Origin: Chersky-840 sp963848335
Lineage (GTDB): Bacteria; Actinomycetota; Acidimicrobiia; Acidimicrobiales; UBA8190
NCBI GenBank assembly: GCA_963848335.1
Contig: CAWKDD010000006.1
Coordinates: 186,001-250,000, forward strand
DNA length: 64,000 bases
Direction of reading: 5' to 3'
Shown: positions 17,447 to 25,736 of the stretch, in pieces
Layout: every line of letters starts with the position of its first letter
Numbering within the stretch: the first letter of the stretch is position 1
Translations under genes and position numbers: made by a program
The notes under the pieces: model-generated
The model's database searches: none
The model's input: only the letters and a program-made list of their open reading frames with translations
Told to the model about the DNA's origin: nothing

Positions 17447-18522
17447 ATGGTCATCCAGCTCTCCCCGGTATCGCGCCCGCCGTACCCCCACACCGGTCAG
17501 GGCCACGACCGACGGCTCCGGCCGCGCCGGGGGTGCAGGCGCGTGCCAACCTCTGGCGGATCGAGGGGACCATCGGCGCCATCGCCCTCGTGCTCGCCAC
17601 GGTGGCGCTCACGGTGTGGCCCGGGCCGGCCCCGGCACGGCCCATGCCCGCGGGGCTGACGCTCGTGCACTCCGGATTGGCCATGGCCGACCCGTTCGCA
17701 ACGTCGATCCCCGACCGCCAGCTCCAGGACAGCTACGTGTTCAACGGCTCCGCGGCTCCCGGCGTCGGATGGGTTTCCGCCACCGCCGCCGGGCTCGACG
17801 TCGGGGTCCGTGCCCACCCGGGTTGGGCGGGATGGTTCGCCGTGACGCTCGCCGCCGCCGGGCCCGACGTCGTGTGGCATGCCGTCATGTCCCGGCCTTC
17901 GACCCCTGTGAACGGCGGCATCGGAGAGGCCGTCCTGGCGGTGCAGTCCGCATCCACCCAGCACAACGGCACCATCAATTACGTGGTCGTCTCCGCACTG
18001 TCGTCACGGGGCAAGGGCGTCTGGCAGGTGGGCTCGGCCCACGGATACCTCGCCGACGCCGTAACCGACCGGCTGTGGCAGGGGCCGCTCGCCACCGACA
18101 CGCCGTCCTCGGAACCAGTCACCATCCGGACCGACGGGCATCACAGCCTGACGGTGTGGTTCGGGGACCGGGTGGTGTACTCCAACGACCATCTGCACAT
18201 GAACGATCCCGCCCCCTTCCAGGCGTACCTCGAGGTGCAGGGTCACGACATCGGCTACGTGTCGAACTTCAAGAACTTCTGGGTGGCGGACGCGACTCCG
18301 GTCATCGTGCGCGGGGTCCGGCCCCGGTCGCGCGTCGAGCTCGACACCGGCCACGGTGCGGTGACCGCCCAAGCCGACTCCGCCGGCCAGGCGACATTGC
18401 GGGTACCGTCCCCGGAGCTGGTCGGAACGGGCACGCTCACGGTGCGCGACCGTTCAGGCGTCCGCCACTTCCGCGCCCTGCACTACGCGGGGGGCGACGT
18501 GCTCCAGGTCGCTGCTCGCTGA
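17447..18522 (+). CDS. Exported protein with jelly-roll-like domain, unknown
   Basis: About 358 residues. A hydrophobic segment (TIGAIALVLATVALTVW) anchors or exports the chain. The rest is beta-rich, with WVSATAAGLDVGVR, QHNGTINYVVVS and a concanavalin-like pattern, and may bind or process polysaccharide. ATG 17447 has a good ribosome site (GGAGAGG) but needs a one-base insertion near 17505-17533 to join the main frame. Otherwise the gene starts at GTG 17533 without a ribosome site (329 aa). It follows the PelG-like gene by 16 bases and is likely the fourth gene of the exopolysaccharide operon. No catalytic motif was recognised. Confidence 0.65.
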
Positions 18523-18526
18523 GCAC

Positions 18527-19033
18527 CTACGCTCCCAGTGCGACGCACACGTCGATCGAACTGCCGCTCGTGATCCCGGCCGCCCCGTCGTTGGCGACGT
18601 CGGCGGTGCCCCCCTCGAGGTAGAGCACGTCGCTCATCGCCCCCCCGCCCAGCAGGTCCCTGCCGGTGACCAACGTGGGTCCGCCGATCTGCTGGAGCGA
18701 CCGATAGTGCAAGAGGTACCACGCCCGCTGGCCGTCGGGAGCGGTCACCGTGGCCACGCCCCTCGTCACGGAGAACGACACCGTGCCCATGTCAGGGGGC
18801 AGGGGCGTCGTCCACGTTCGGGTCGTGAGCGTCACCTCGAGGGTCACGGGGGCGACGCTGTCTTGCGGCGTCACTCCTGCGCACCGGCGCGGCGCTGTGG
18901 TCGTCGTCGGGGCGTCGGGGGCCTGGGCTTGGACCCGGGCTTGGACCTGGGCAGGCGGGTCGGCGAACGCAGTGGTCGGCAACACCAGGACCCCACCGAT
19001 GATCGCCATCAGCGCCACCACGAGCGTTCTCAT
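18527..19033 (-). CDS. Small secreted protein, unknown
   Basis: A 168-residue protein with a clear signal peptide (MRTLVVALMAIIGGVLVLP TTAFA, in two parts) cut near AFA-DPP, followed by a Gln/Ala/Thr-rich linker and a beta-rich domain with two cysteines (RRCAGVTPQ and SIDVCVALGA) that could form a disulfide. ATG 19033 has GAGGAGG upstream. ATG 19057 is an alternative. It converges on the exported protein of the Pel-like module with a 4-base gap between stops, so it may be unrelated in function. I do not recognise the family. Confidence 0.65.
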   Translation of the reverse strand: MRTLVVALMAIIGGVLVLPTTAFADPPAQVQARVQAQAPDAPTTTTAPRRCAGVTPQDSVAPVTLEVTLTTRTWTTPLPPDMGTVSFSVTRGVATVTAPDGQRAWYLLHYRSLQQIGGPTLVTGRDLLGGGAMSDVLYLEGGTADVANDGAAGITSGSSIDVCVALGA

Positions 19034-19283
19034 CGAGGCGGCCTCCTCGTGTCGCACGGATTACCGGGCCAAGGCCCTGTTATACCCCGGTGTCACCGCC
19101 ATGATGCGGAGAAGGTGAGACAGCGCGTTTGGGCTCGAACAGAATGGCCGATTGCATGACAGTGGATGGCACCGGGTCAACGCCACACGCGTTCACACAT
19201 GAGGAGCGGTGGACGCGCCACAGACGGCGCGTCGCTCTCTGTGGCGAAGACGTCGAAGGAGCCCCCGACACGGGAGAGGGTGG

Positions 19284-19357
19284 TGGGGCTAGCTGGAATC
19301 GAACCAGCGACCTCAGCATTATCAGTGCTGCGCTCTAACCGGCTGAGCTATAGCCCC
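19284..19357 (-). tRNA. tRNA-Ile (anticodon GAT)
   Basis: A full cloverleaf on the minus strand. The acceptor stem GGGGCTA pairs with TAGCCCC, the D-arm contains AGCTCAGCCGGTTAGAGC, the anticodon loop CTGATAA carries GAT, and the T-loop is GGTTCGATTCC. The discriminator is A and the CCA end is encoded at 19281-19283. No neighbouring tRNA was seen. Confidence 0.97.
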
Positions 19358-19520
19358 GTCTGGTACACGTCGTCGCTCTGCTTCCCCCCGCATGCTCCCG
19401 GAGAGGTCAGCAGTGTAGGCGAGTCGGAGCAGGGCTCGAAAACAGAGAGTCCGATCGGAACGAGCGCACCGGAAGTGACCGGGAGACAAGCCCGGACGCG
19501 AGGCCCGGGCGGAATCGGCC

Positions 19521-20450
19521 TCAGCCCGGCCGGGGGTTGAGGCGCTCGACGCCCGGGGGCGGCGGGGGTCCGGAGAAGTCCCGACGTCCCGGGTCGGCCG
19601 CCAGTGCGCCGCGCAGCGCAGCGGTCGCCCGTCGGTACTCGGCGACGAGCTGCTCGGACTCGAAGCCGACGTCCATCTGTTTCGGCGCGGCCCGAAACCT
19701 GTCCTCGATGGACTGCGCCGCGCTCACCAGCGCCAGCAGGCCCATGGTGCCGCTGGCCGCCTTCAGTGCGTGGGCGGCGAAGCAGAGGGCGTCGCCATCC
19801 GCATCAGCGCCGGCCATGACGATTGCGGCCAACGAGCGCTCGCTTTCGGCGAGGAAGGTCTGGATGAGGTCCCTTCGAACCTCATCACCTTCTGCACCCA
19901 GATCGGCGACCAGCACCTCGAGCGGGGCAGGGTCGTAGACAACCGGACCTTCTGCGGCGGTCAGCGGCGGTACGACCGAGAGCTTCGGCGTGTCCCGGTT
20001 TCCCAGTACCGCGGCCAGTTCGTCCAGATGGACCGGTTTGGACAGGAAGTCGTCCATCCCGGCCTCGAGGCACAGCGTCCGGTCGTCGGTGGAGACGCTG
20101 GCGGTCATGGCGATCACGGTCGGCTGACCCGCCGGGGAAAGCTCGGCCCGGATCCGGCGGGTCGCTTCGATGCCGTCCATCTCGGGCATCTGGAGGTCCA
20201 TCAGCACGAGGTCATAGGCGGCGGCATGCAACGCTGCCAGCGCTTGGGTACCGTTCTCGACCACGTCAGCTCGGTACCCGAGCCGCGACAGCAAAAGCAA
20301 TGCGATCTCGCGGCTGACCAGGTCGTCCTCGACGAGCAGGACACTGGAGCCGGGCGCTTCCGCATGTTCGATCCCGAACTCCCGACCACCTTGTCCGGAG
20401 ATCTCAGGGATGACCCTGAGGCCGGGCCCCGCCTGGCTCGCGGTCCTCAT
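19521..20450 (-). CDS. Receiver-Hpt phosphotransfer protein
   Basis: A 309-residue two-domain signalling protein. The receiver domain (about 36-150) has the acidic pair VEDD, phospho-acceptor Asp85 in LVLMDLQMPEMDG, Thr in MTAS and Lys in LSKP, all intact. The Hpt domain (about 175-270) has the phosphohistidine in AAHALKAASGTMG (His227). Such proteins pass phosphate between a hybrid kinase and another receiver. It is the last gene of a four-gene operon. Its ATG overlaps the glycosyltransferase stop by 4 bases (ATGA). No histidine kinase is encoded in the window, so the partner must lie elsewhere. The hub protein at the operon start is a likely phosphorelay partner. Confidence 0.92.
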   Translation of the reverse strand: MRTASQAGPGLRVIPEISGQGGREFGIEHAEAPGSSVLLVEDDLVSREIALLLLSRLGYRADVVENGTQALAALHAAAYDLVLMDLQMPEMDGIEATRRIRAELSPAGQPTVIAMTASVSTDDRTLCLEAGMDDFLSKPVHLDELAAVLGNRDTPKLSVVPPLTAAEGPVVYDPAPLEVLVADLGAEGDEVRRDLIQTFLAESERSLAAIVMAGADADGDALCFAAHALKAASGTMGLLALVSAAQSIEDRFRAAPKQMDVGFESEQLVAEYRRATAALRGALAADPGRRDFSGPPPPPGVERLNPRPG

Positions 20451-21910
20451 CCCGTCACCGCGGCTACGGCGACGGGCGCGGGGATCGGGACATCATCATC
20501 ATCATCGGCTGAGGCGAAGCCCTTGCGGCTCATCTTCCCCCACGACTTCTTGCCCCTGATGTAGCTGGCGACGCCACGCAGCCGCCACCACACGGTCAGC
20601 TGCCGGTAGCCGAGGTTCTCGAGCACCGCCCACACGACGAGAAGGGCCCGGTCGCGCACCCGTCCGTAGCGGCGGAACGAGAGCTCCTCGAGCAGAAGGG
20701 CGAGCATGGAGAGCAGAATCCCGAGCCCGCACGCCAGCGAGAAGAATAGGACGGCGAACAGGGCGGTTACCTGTCCGAGGATCAGCCCGAGGGTCACGAG
20801 GATCAGCCCGCCGGCCTCGATGATGGGGGCCAACCATTCGAAGAGGACGAAGGCGGGGAAGACCACGAGTCCGAGGACTCCGTAGCGTGGGTTCAGAAGG
20901 ACCCGGCGATGCCGCCACAGGACGTCCGAGAACCCCCGGTGCCAGCGCTCGCGCTGACGGCTCAGCTCCTTGAACGAGGTCGGCGTCTCGGTCCACGCCA
21001 CCGGGTCGGGAACGAATTCGACCCGTCCCGGTTGATCTGTCTCATAGGCGTGGCGCCGGAGGCGCACGATGAGCTCCATGTCCTCGCCGACGCTCTTGAC
21101 GTACCCGTTGGTGTCGAGCAGGTTCTGGCGCCGGAAGAGGCCGAACGCGCCCGAGATCAGGAGGTTGCCGCCCAGTCGGTTCCAGCCGGGTCGGCCGAAC
21201 AGAAAGGCCCGGAGATACTCCACCGCCTGGATCCCGGCCAAGGGCCGGTGCGGGCCCCGCTCGGAGGCGAGCCGTCCCTTGGTCACGGTGCAACCGTTGG
21301 CCACCCGAATGGTGGCACCGGCGGCCACCACTTCGTGGGAGCGGATGAAAGGACGAACCAGACGCCGCAGTCCGTCGGGGTCGAGGATCGTATCCGCATC
21401 GATGGCGCACACGAGCTCGCCGCTCGAGATATTGAGCGCGGTGTTGAGCGAATCAGCCTTGCCGCCCTTTGTCTTCGAGACCACGAGCAGATTGGGGAAC
21501 TGCTGGGAGCGGTAGATCGCCTGCACCGGCTTGGTGGTGATCCGGCGGTCGTAGATCGGTCGTGTCGGCAGGAGATCGAACGTCGTGATCAAAGTGGAGA
21601 GGGTCTCGTCGGTCGAGCCGTCGTCGACGACCACGATCTCCAACTGCGGGTAGGCCAGAGTCAGCAGGGCCCGCACGCTCTCCTTGATGCTCAGCTCCTC
21701 GTTGTACGCCGGCACCAGCATCGAGATGCTCGGGGCGATCTCGGAGGAGAGGATCTCACGGTACTTCTCCGCCTTGACCTCGCGGAGGTATCGACGCATT
21801 TCGAGAGCGGCGGAGAAGTACAGCACCAGGTAGAAGACCCCGAGGGCTGCGAAATAAGCCAGTACGAGATGATTGACCGGCGAGATGAACGTTGCGTAGA
21901 AGTGTCTCAT
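20447..21910 (-). CDS. Processive family 2 glycosyltransferase (PgaC/cellulose-synthase-like)
   Basis: A 487-residue membrane glycosyltransferase. One N-terminal membrane segment (LVLAYFAALGVFYLVLYF) precedes a GT-A domain with VVVDDGSTDET, AIDADT (DxD), the GEDMELIVRLRR acid and RQRERWHRG (the R/QxxRW motif of processive synthases). Three or more C-terminal membrane segments follow. Such enzymes polymerise and export poly-N-acetylglucosamine, hyaluronan or cellulose-like chains. No PilZ domain is attached. ATG 21910 overlaps the HEAT gene stop by 4 bases. The polymer cannot be predicted. The context with Hpt and receiver genes implies regulation by phosphorelay. Confidence 0.9.
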   Translation of the reverse strand: MRHFYATFISPVNHLVLAYFAALGVFYLVLYFSAALEMRRYLREVKAEKYREILSSEIAPSISMLVPAYNEELSIKESVRALLTLAYPQLEIVVVDDGSTDETLSTLITTFDLLPTRPIYDRRITTKPVQAIYRSQQFPNLLVVSKTKGGKADSLNTALNISSGELVCAIDADTILDPDGLRRLVRPFIRSHEVVAAGATIRVANGCTVTKGRLASERGPHRPLAGIQAVEYLRAFLFGRPGWNRLGGNLLISGAFGLFRRQNLLDTNGYVKSVGEDMELIVRLRRHAYETDQPGRVEFVPDPVAWTETPTSFKELSRQRERWHRGFSDVLWRHRRVLLNPRYGVLGLVVFPAFVLFEWLAPIIEAGGLILVTLGLILGQVTALFAVLFFSLACGLGILLSMLALLLEELSFRRYGRVRDRALLVVWAVLENLGYRQLTVWWRLRGVASYIRGKKSWGKMSRKGFASADDDDDVPIPAPVAVAAVTG

Positions 21911-22958
21911 GCGGGTTGGGCCTCCACTGCCAGGGATCGGAGCTCTAGGGCTTGGGTGGCCATTTCGGCCGCCGGACCGTCGCCTCTGGCCGTCACGCCC
22001 AGCAGAATTGCGCCGGGGGCACCGAGGGCGAGCAGCGTCATGCCGGCCTGCCTGCGCATCTCCCATGACGAGTGGCTCAGCAGAGATTCGACACCGGCCG
22101 CCCCGGGCCAGTACGCCAGCCGGGCCAGCGCCGTCACTGCCGCCAGGATCACGTCGTCGGACGGGTCAGCCAGCATGGCCACCAGAGTCGGGCCTGCGCT
22201 GGGGTTCCCGGTACGCGCCAGCACCGCGGCGGCCAGCGCTCTCGTCGTCGGGCACCCGTCGGTGGTGAGCTCCATGGCACGGTGAGAGAATTTTCGTCGC
22301 CTGTGGCTGCCGCGACCATCAAGATGCGGCCGGCGGACTCCCCTTCTGCGAGCTCAAGCGCGGCCAGGAGCGGTTCGGTGCCGGGAAGGCCGATACGGAT
22401 GAGCGCGTCTTGCGCCGCGAACCGGCAGAGCCCGTCGGCATCCTCGAGAAGATGGATGAGGAGTTCCACCGCCTGACGGGACGGCGCGATGACGGACCAG
22501 GCGGCGGCCTGAGCGCGCACGTCCGGCGACCTGTCGGTGAGGAGGGCGCCCTGGTGCTTGGATTCCACTCCGAACGCCGTCAGGATCCGGGCCGAATACA
22601 GGCGGGTGAACCAGCGGTGTCGGCGTAATCCGAGGCGAGCTCGTTCGAGCACTCCGATCTTCTCTCCCAGGTTCACGAGCACGGACCGCGATGAACCGTT
22701 CACCGATGGCGCCAGATCGAGCATCACCCCGACGATGTGGCGCTTGGCTGCCCCTCGCAGTCCGGCGCAGACCACGTCTGCCGTCGACTCCCCGCCCGAC
22801 AACGCCGTCATGACGGCCATGCGGGCATCTCCGAGTCCGGGCTCGAGTCGGATCCGACGCGCCTCCATGAAGCCGCTCACCCCTACCGCGATCAGGACCG
22901 CGGCGATGGCCGCGCCGATGACACTCAACGTGATGATCACCAACTCCATGGCAGTCAT
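21907..22958 (-). CDS. Membrane-anchored HEAT-repeat-like protein (frame broken)
   Basis: About 350 residues after restoring one missing base near 22270-22283. An N-terminal membrane helix (VIITLSVIGAAIAAVLIAV) is followed by alpha-helical repeats, for example DRSPDVRAQAAAWSVIAPS, EDADGLCRFAAQDALIRIG and ADPSDDVILAAVTALARLA, which match HEAT/armadillo spacing. The front part ends ATGDENSLT and the rear frame resumes MELTTDGCPTTRALAAAVL. The resulting length divides by three. The gene overlaps both neighbours by ATGA, so it is stoichiometrically coupled to the signalling hub upstream and the glycosyltransferase downstream. A scaffold that transmits the hub state to the synthase is a reasonable inference. 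Confidence 0.8.
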
Positions 22959-24982
22959 GCCATGCTCCGCGACAGTGTCTGGTCCAGCCGGCCCAGCAGG
23001 ATCGGGACACTGAACGGCTTGGTGATGTGCTCCGTGGCACCGAGACCAAGCGCCCGCAGCATCTCGGCCTCGCTGGATCGTGCGGTCAACATGATGACAC
23101 GGGTGTCGTCGAGCACTCCCCGGATGCGCAGCATTTTGAGCACGCCGAAACCGTCGAGGCTCGGGAGCCCCACGTCCAGGAGCACGACACGACCCTTCAC
23201 ATGGCCCTCTGCCAGCGCCCGCGCTGCTTCGGCACCGTCGCTGAATCGTACGAACTCGTACTGGCGCAGCCCCAGGGCATGCTCGATCACATCGGCGACC
23301 GAATCGTCGTCCTCGACGAGTACCACATCGACGAGATCCTGCGAATCGGCCACAGGTCGTTCCCCGGCGGTCACCACGCCGTTGCGGGCAGCCTGGGCCC
23401 GTCTCAGTGCGGTCTCGGCCAGTCGCTCCAAAGAGGCCAGGCTCGATCCATCGGTGGGCGAGGATGCGACGCCGGCGCTGAAGGTGCAGCGGGCCATCCG
23501 GCCCGAGGTGGCGGGAAAGGCATCGGCCGCGAAGGCGTCCAGCACCTCGGACAGGCGCGCCGACGCCTGCATGCCGGAGGCACCGTAGGCGCCAATGGCG
23601 AATCCGTCGTGGGTCCATCGTCCCACGACGTCTTTGTCGCGGAACTCGGCCCGGAGGCGGTCCCCGAGGCGTCGCAGCACGACGTCGCCCATGGCGGTGC
23701 CTTCCGTCCCACGAAGCTGGTCGAGCTGGTCGACCGTCACCAAAGCAAGGGCGAAGGGATCGCTGTGGCGGGCAGCACCACGCAAGACGCGGTCCAACGA
23801 TCCTTCCGCCGCGCTCCGGTTCTCGGTCCCTGTGACTGGATCGGTGTCACAACGGGCCTGGGCCCGTCGTGCGCCCTCCACACGGTGACGCAGCCGGACT
23901 CCGAGATCGCGTGGCGACTGGTTCGCATAGAGGTAGTCGTCGGCACCGGCGGCCATGGCGTCGTCGAGTCGAACCGGGTCACGCCTGCCCACGATGACGA
24001 CCGGGAGACTGTGCCAGCGCGGGTGTGCTCGGATGACCCGGCACATTTCGGGGCCGGCCAAACGGGACCCCGGGCATCCGACGACGACGAGGTCGGCGCC
24101 GTGCTCCTGGAGTGCTTCCCAGAAATCCGACGGTTCGTGGTGCATGTCGACACGGCAGTCCGGCCCGGCCAGGGTGTCGGTCAACGTCTCGAGGGCTCCC
24201 ACGCCAGCGTTGAGCACCAGCACGGTGGACTGCGTGCTCCGTCCCTGGCGGATTGCCTCGACCAGGAACGCGATCGTCTGGCGAGCTCCTTGGCCGCGGG
24301 GGATCACGCCCTCGGCGCCGGCCCGGGCGAGCTCCACGCGGTCGTCGAACTCCTCGCTGTCGGTCAGGACGATGACCGGTGTCCGGCGCGACAGCTCCGC
24401 CACCGACTCCAGGAGGTCCGAACGCGTCGTGCATCCCGTATCGGCGTCGTCGAGGACGACCGCCCCGGGCCGGTTTGCGCCCGGCACATCCACCGAGGGC
24501 AGATCGCTGGTGGCCACGATGGCAAGACCGAACGCGGCTGCTTCGACGGTGAGCCGGGAAACGAGGTCTGCGTCCACCGAAACCAGCTGGACGGCGGAAC
24601 CGGAGACCGAGACGACCTCCTCGGGCCTTGCCTGTTCGGAGACGGGCCCCGACGAGTCGCCGACCTCCTCCACCGAGGCGCGCAGGGCGGTCACGGCCTC
24701 GGCCAGCAAGCGTACGTCGATGACCGGTTCCCGGAGCAGCGACTCCGCCTCGAGTGCAGCGCGGCTCCCGGCGTCGAACCCGAAGGTGCCGAGCGAACCG
24801 GCGAGCTTGTGTGCGGCGCCGGCCCCCTCCGCGATGGAGTGGCTGTCGACCTCCGCTCGCAAGGCCTTTGCCGTCGTGTCCTCGAGAAGCGAGATGCGGT
24901 CCAGGTTGGTCTGCCGGTGACGCTGCCACAGCACAGCGAGCGCGGAACTGAGATCGGCGTCTTGCACCAGGGTCGTGGTCAT
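22955..24982 (-). CDS. Hpt - receiver - receiver - degenerate GGDEF - receiver hub protein
   Basis: A 675-residue multidomain signalling protein. Residues 1-100 form an Hpt domain with phosphohistidine His58 in AHKLAGSLGTFGF. Two receiver-like domains follow; the second lacks the acceptor Asp (LVVVGCPGS). The GGDEF-like domain reads RWTHDGFAI where active enzymes have GGDEF, so it should not make c-di-GMP. The C-terminal receiver (about 555-670) is intact, with VEDDDS, LLDVGLPSLDG and ITKPF. It is the first large gene of the operon with HEAT, glycosyltransferase and receiver-Hpt genes. Its start overlaps a 20-codon reading frame. Likely a phosphate-accepting controller of polysaccharide synthesis. 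Confidence 0.88.
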   Translation of the reverse strand: MTTTLVQDADLSSALAVLWQRHRQTNLDRISLLEDTTAKALRAEVDSHSIAEGAGAAHKLAGSLGTFGFDAGSRAALEAESLLREPVIDVRLLAEAVTALRASVEEVGDSSGPVSEQARPEEVVSVSGSAVQLVSVDADLVSRLTVEAAAFGLAIVATSDLPSVDVPGANRPGAVVLDDADTGCTTRSDLLESVAELSRRTPVIVLTDSEEFDDRVELARAGAEGVIPRGQGARQTIAFLVEAIRQGRSTQSTVLVLNAGVGALETLTDTLAGPDCRVDMHHEPSDFWEALQEHGADLVVVGCPGSRLAGPEMCRVIRAHPRWHSLPVVIVGRRDPVRLDDAMAAGADDYLYANQSPRDLGVRLRHRVEGARRAQARCDTDPVTGTENRSAAEGSLDRVLRGAARHSDPFALALVTVDQLDQLRGTEGTAMGDVVLRRLGDRLRAEFRDKDVVGRWTHDGFAIGAYGASGMQASARLSEVLDAFAADAFPATSGRMARCTFSAGVASSPTDGSSLASLERLAETALRRAQAARNGVVTAGERPVADSQDLVDVVLVEDDDSVADVIEHALGLRQYEFVRFSDGAEAARALAEGHVKGRVVLLDVGLPSLDGFGVLKMLRIRGVLDDTRVIMLTARSSEAEMLRALGLGATEHITKPFSVPILLGRLDQTLSRSMA

Positions 24983-25041
24983 GACGACGCGTCCATTGGG
25001 TCGTGCCCGAACACTTTCGGGATCGGCGGGATCGTCGTCAT
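24979..25041 (-). CDS. Possible 20-residue leader peptide before the hub gene
   Basis: ATG 25041 with AGGAG seven bases upstream opens a 20-codon frame (MTTIPPIPKVFG then HDPMDASS) whose stop overlaps the hub start as ATGA. The hub gene itself has no good ribosome site, so translation may be coupled through this peptide. Alternatively a frame error hides the true N-terminus of the hub. Too short to judge conservation. Confidence 0.4.
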   Translation of the reverse strand: MTTIPPIPKVFGHDPMDASS

Positions 25042-25357
25042 GGTGACTCCTGTCGTCGGCGGGTGACCGTGCGGTCCCATCAGTTCATCGGGCCGCTCTT
25101 TGGCGAGATCCAGAGGCCACGAACCGGTGGTGGGTTTGTTCTCCGTACGTCATCGACCACGCTCACCGAGCGATGAGTGGGGCCGTCCCTACAGAATTGC
25201 CGGGCCGGCCCTACCGTCGCCGATGCACGTTTTTCGCACCGTGACGCACTGACCTGCGGACCCAGCCGGTCCGTACCCGCTGCACATCACGCGCCGTAAT
25301 CATGGGGGATTCACCCACAGCGTTCGACCCCCCTGCGGGAGCATCCGCCCGCTCCCC
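25042..25357. other. Upstream region of the phosphorelay/glycosyltransferase operon
   Basis: 316 bases between divergent transcription units. It is somewhat less GC-rich than the flanking genes (for example GCACGTTTTTCGCACC). I looked for a c-di-GMP riboswitch core and did not see one. It presumably holds the leftward operon promoter. Confidence 0.4.
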
Positions 25358-25381
25358 GTGCCCGGGAATAGGATTGATCCG

Positions 25382-25705
25382 GTGCTGTCGCGGGTGATGA
25401 CGTTCTATTCGGAGAGCGTGAGCATGACCGACGTCGTGGAGTCACTGCGCGCCGATCTCCCCCCGGCGTACGAGTCGCTTCCCGGTTTTCAGGGACTGCT
25501 GGTCCTCGAGAAGCCCGGATCGCGCAACCACGTCATCGCCTTGACGCTGTGGGACGACGAAGAAGGCGTCGCCGCCAGTGAGGCGCTGGCCGACACCATC
25601 GCCGACCGCATCGCCGCCGCCACCGGCACTTCGGTGACCCGAAACATCTACAACGTGATGGGACGGATCGGGATCGCGCAGCGCCGGCACGAAGCATCGG
25701 GCTGA
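25382..25705 (+). CDS. Small ABM-like alpha/beta-barrel protein
   Basis: About 107 residues, consistent with a dimeric alpha/beta-barrel (antibiotic biosynthesis monooxygenase-like) protein: SLPGFQGLLVLEKPGSRNH, then ALTLWDDEEGVAASEAL. Members include monooxygenases and haem-degrading enzymes, but many are of unknown function. A TAGGAT hexamer (25369-25374) lies 7 bases before GTG 25382, which suggests a leaderless message. A GTG at 25358 in the same frame is the longer alternative (115 aa) but has no ribosome site. It stands alone and converges on the TetR gene. Confidence 0.6.
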   Translation: MLSRVMTFYSESVSMTDVVESLRADLPPAYESLPGFQGLLVLEKPGSRNHVIALTLWDDEEGVAASEALADTIADRIAAATGTSVTRNIYNVMGRIGIAQRRHEASG

Positions 25706-25736
25706 GCCCTGGAGCAGGGCCCGGGCCTCGCCGTGG

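Noticed and set aside
19358..19520. Integration site at the tRNA-Ile 3' end
   Set aside because: No integrase gene, no direct repeat of the tRNA end seen nearby. The Pel-like and phosphorelay blocks may still be transferred, but nothing proves it.
25042..25357. c-di-GMP riboswitch upstream of the phosphorelay operon
   Set aside because: I looked on both strands for GEMM-type conserved sequence and did not find it. A covariance model search would be decisive.
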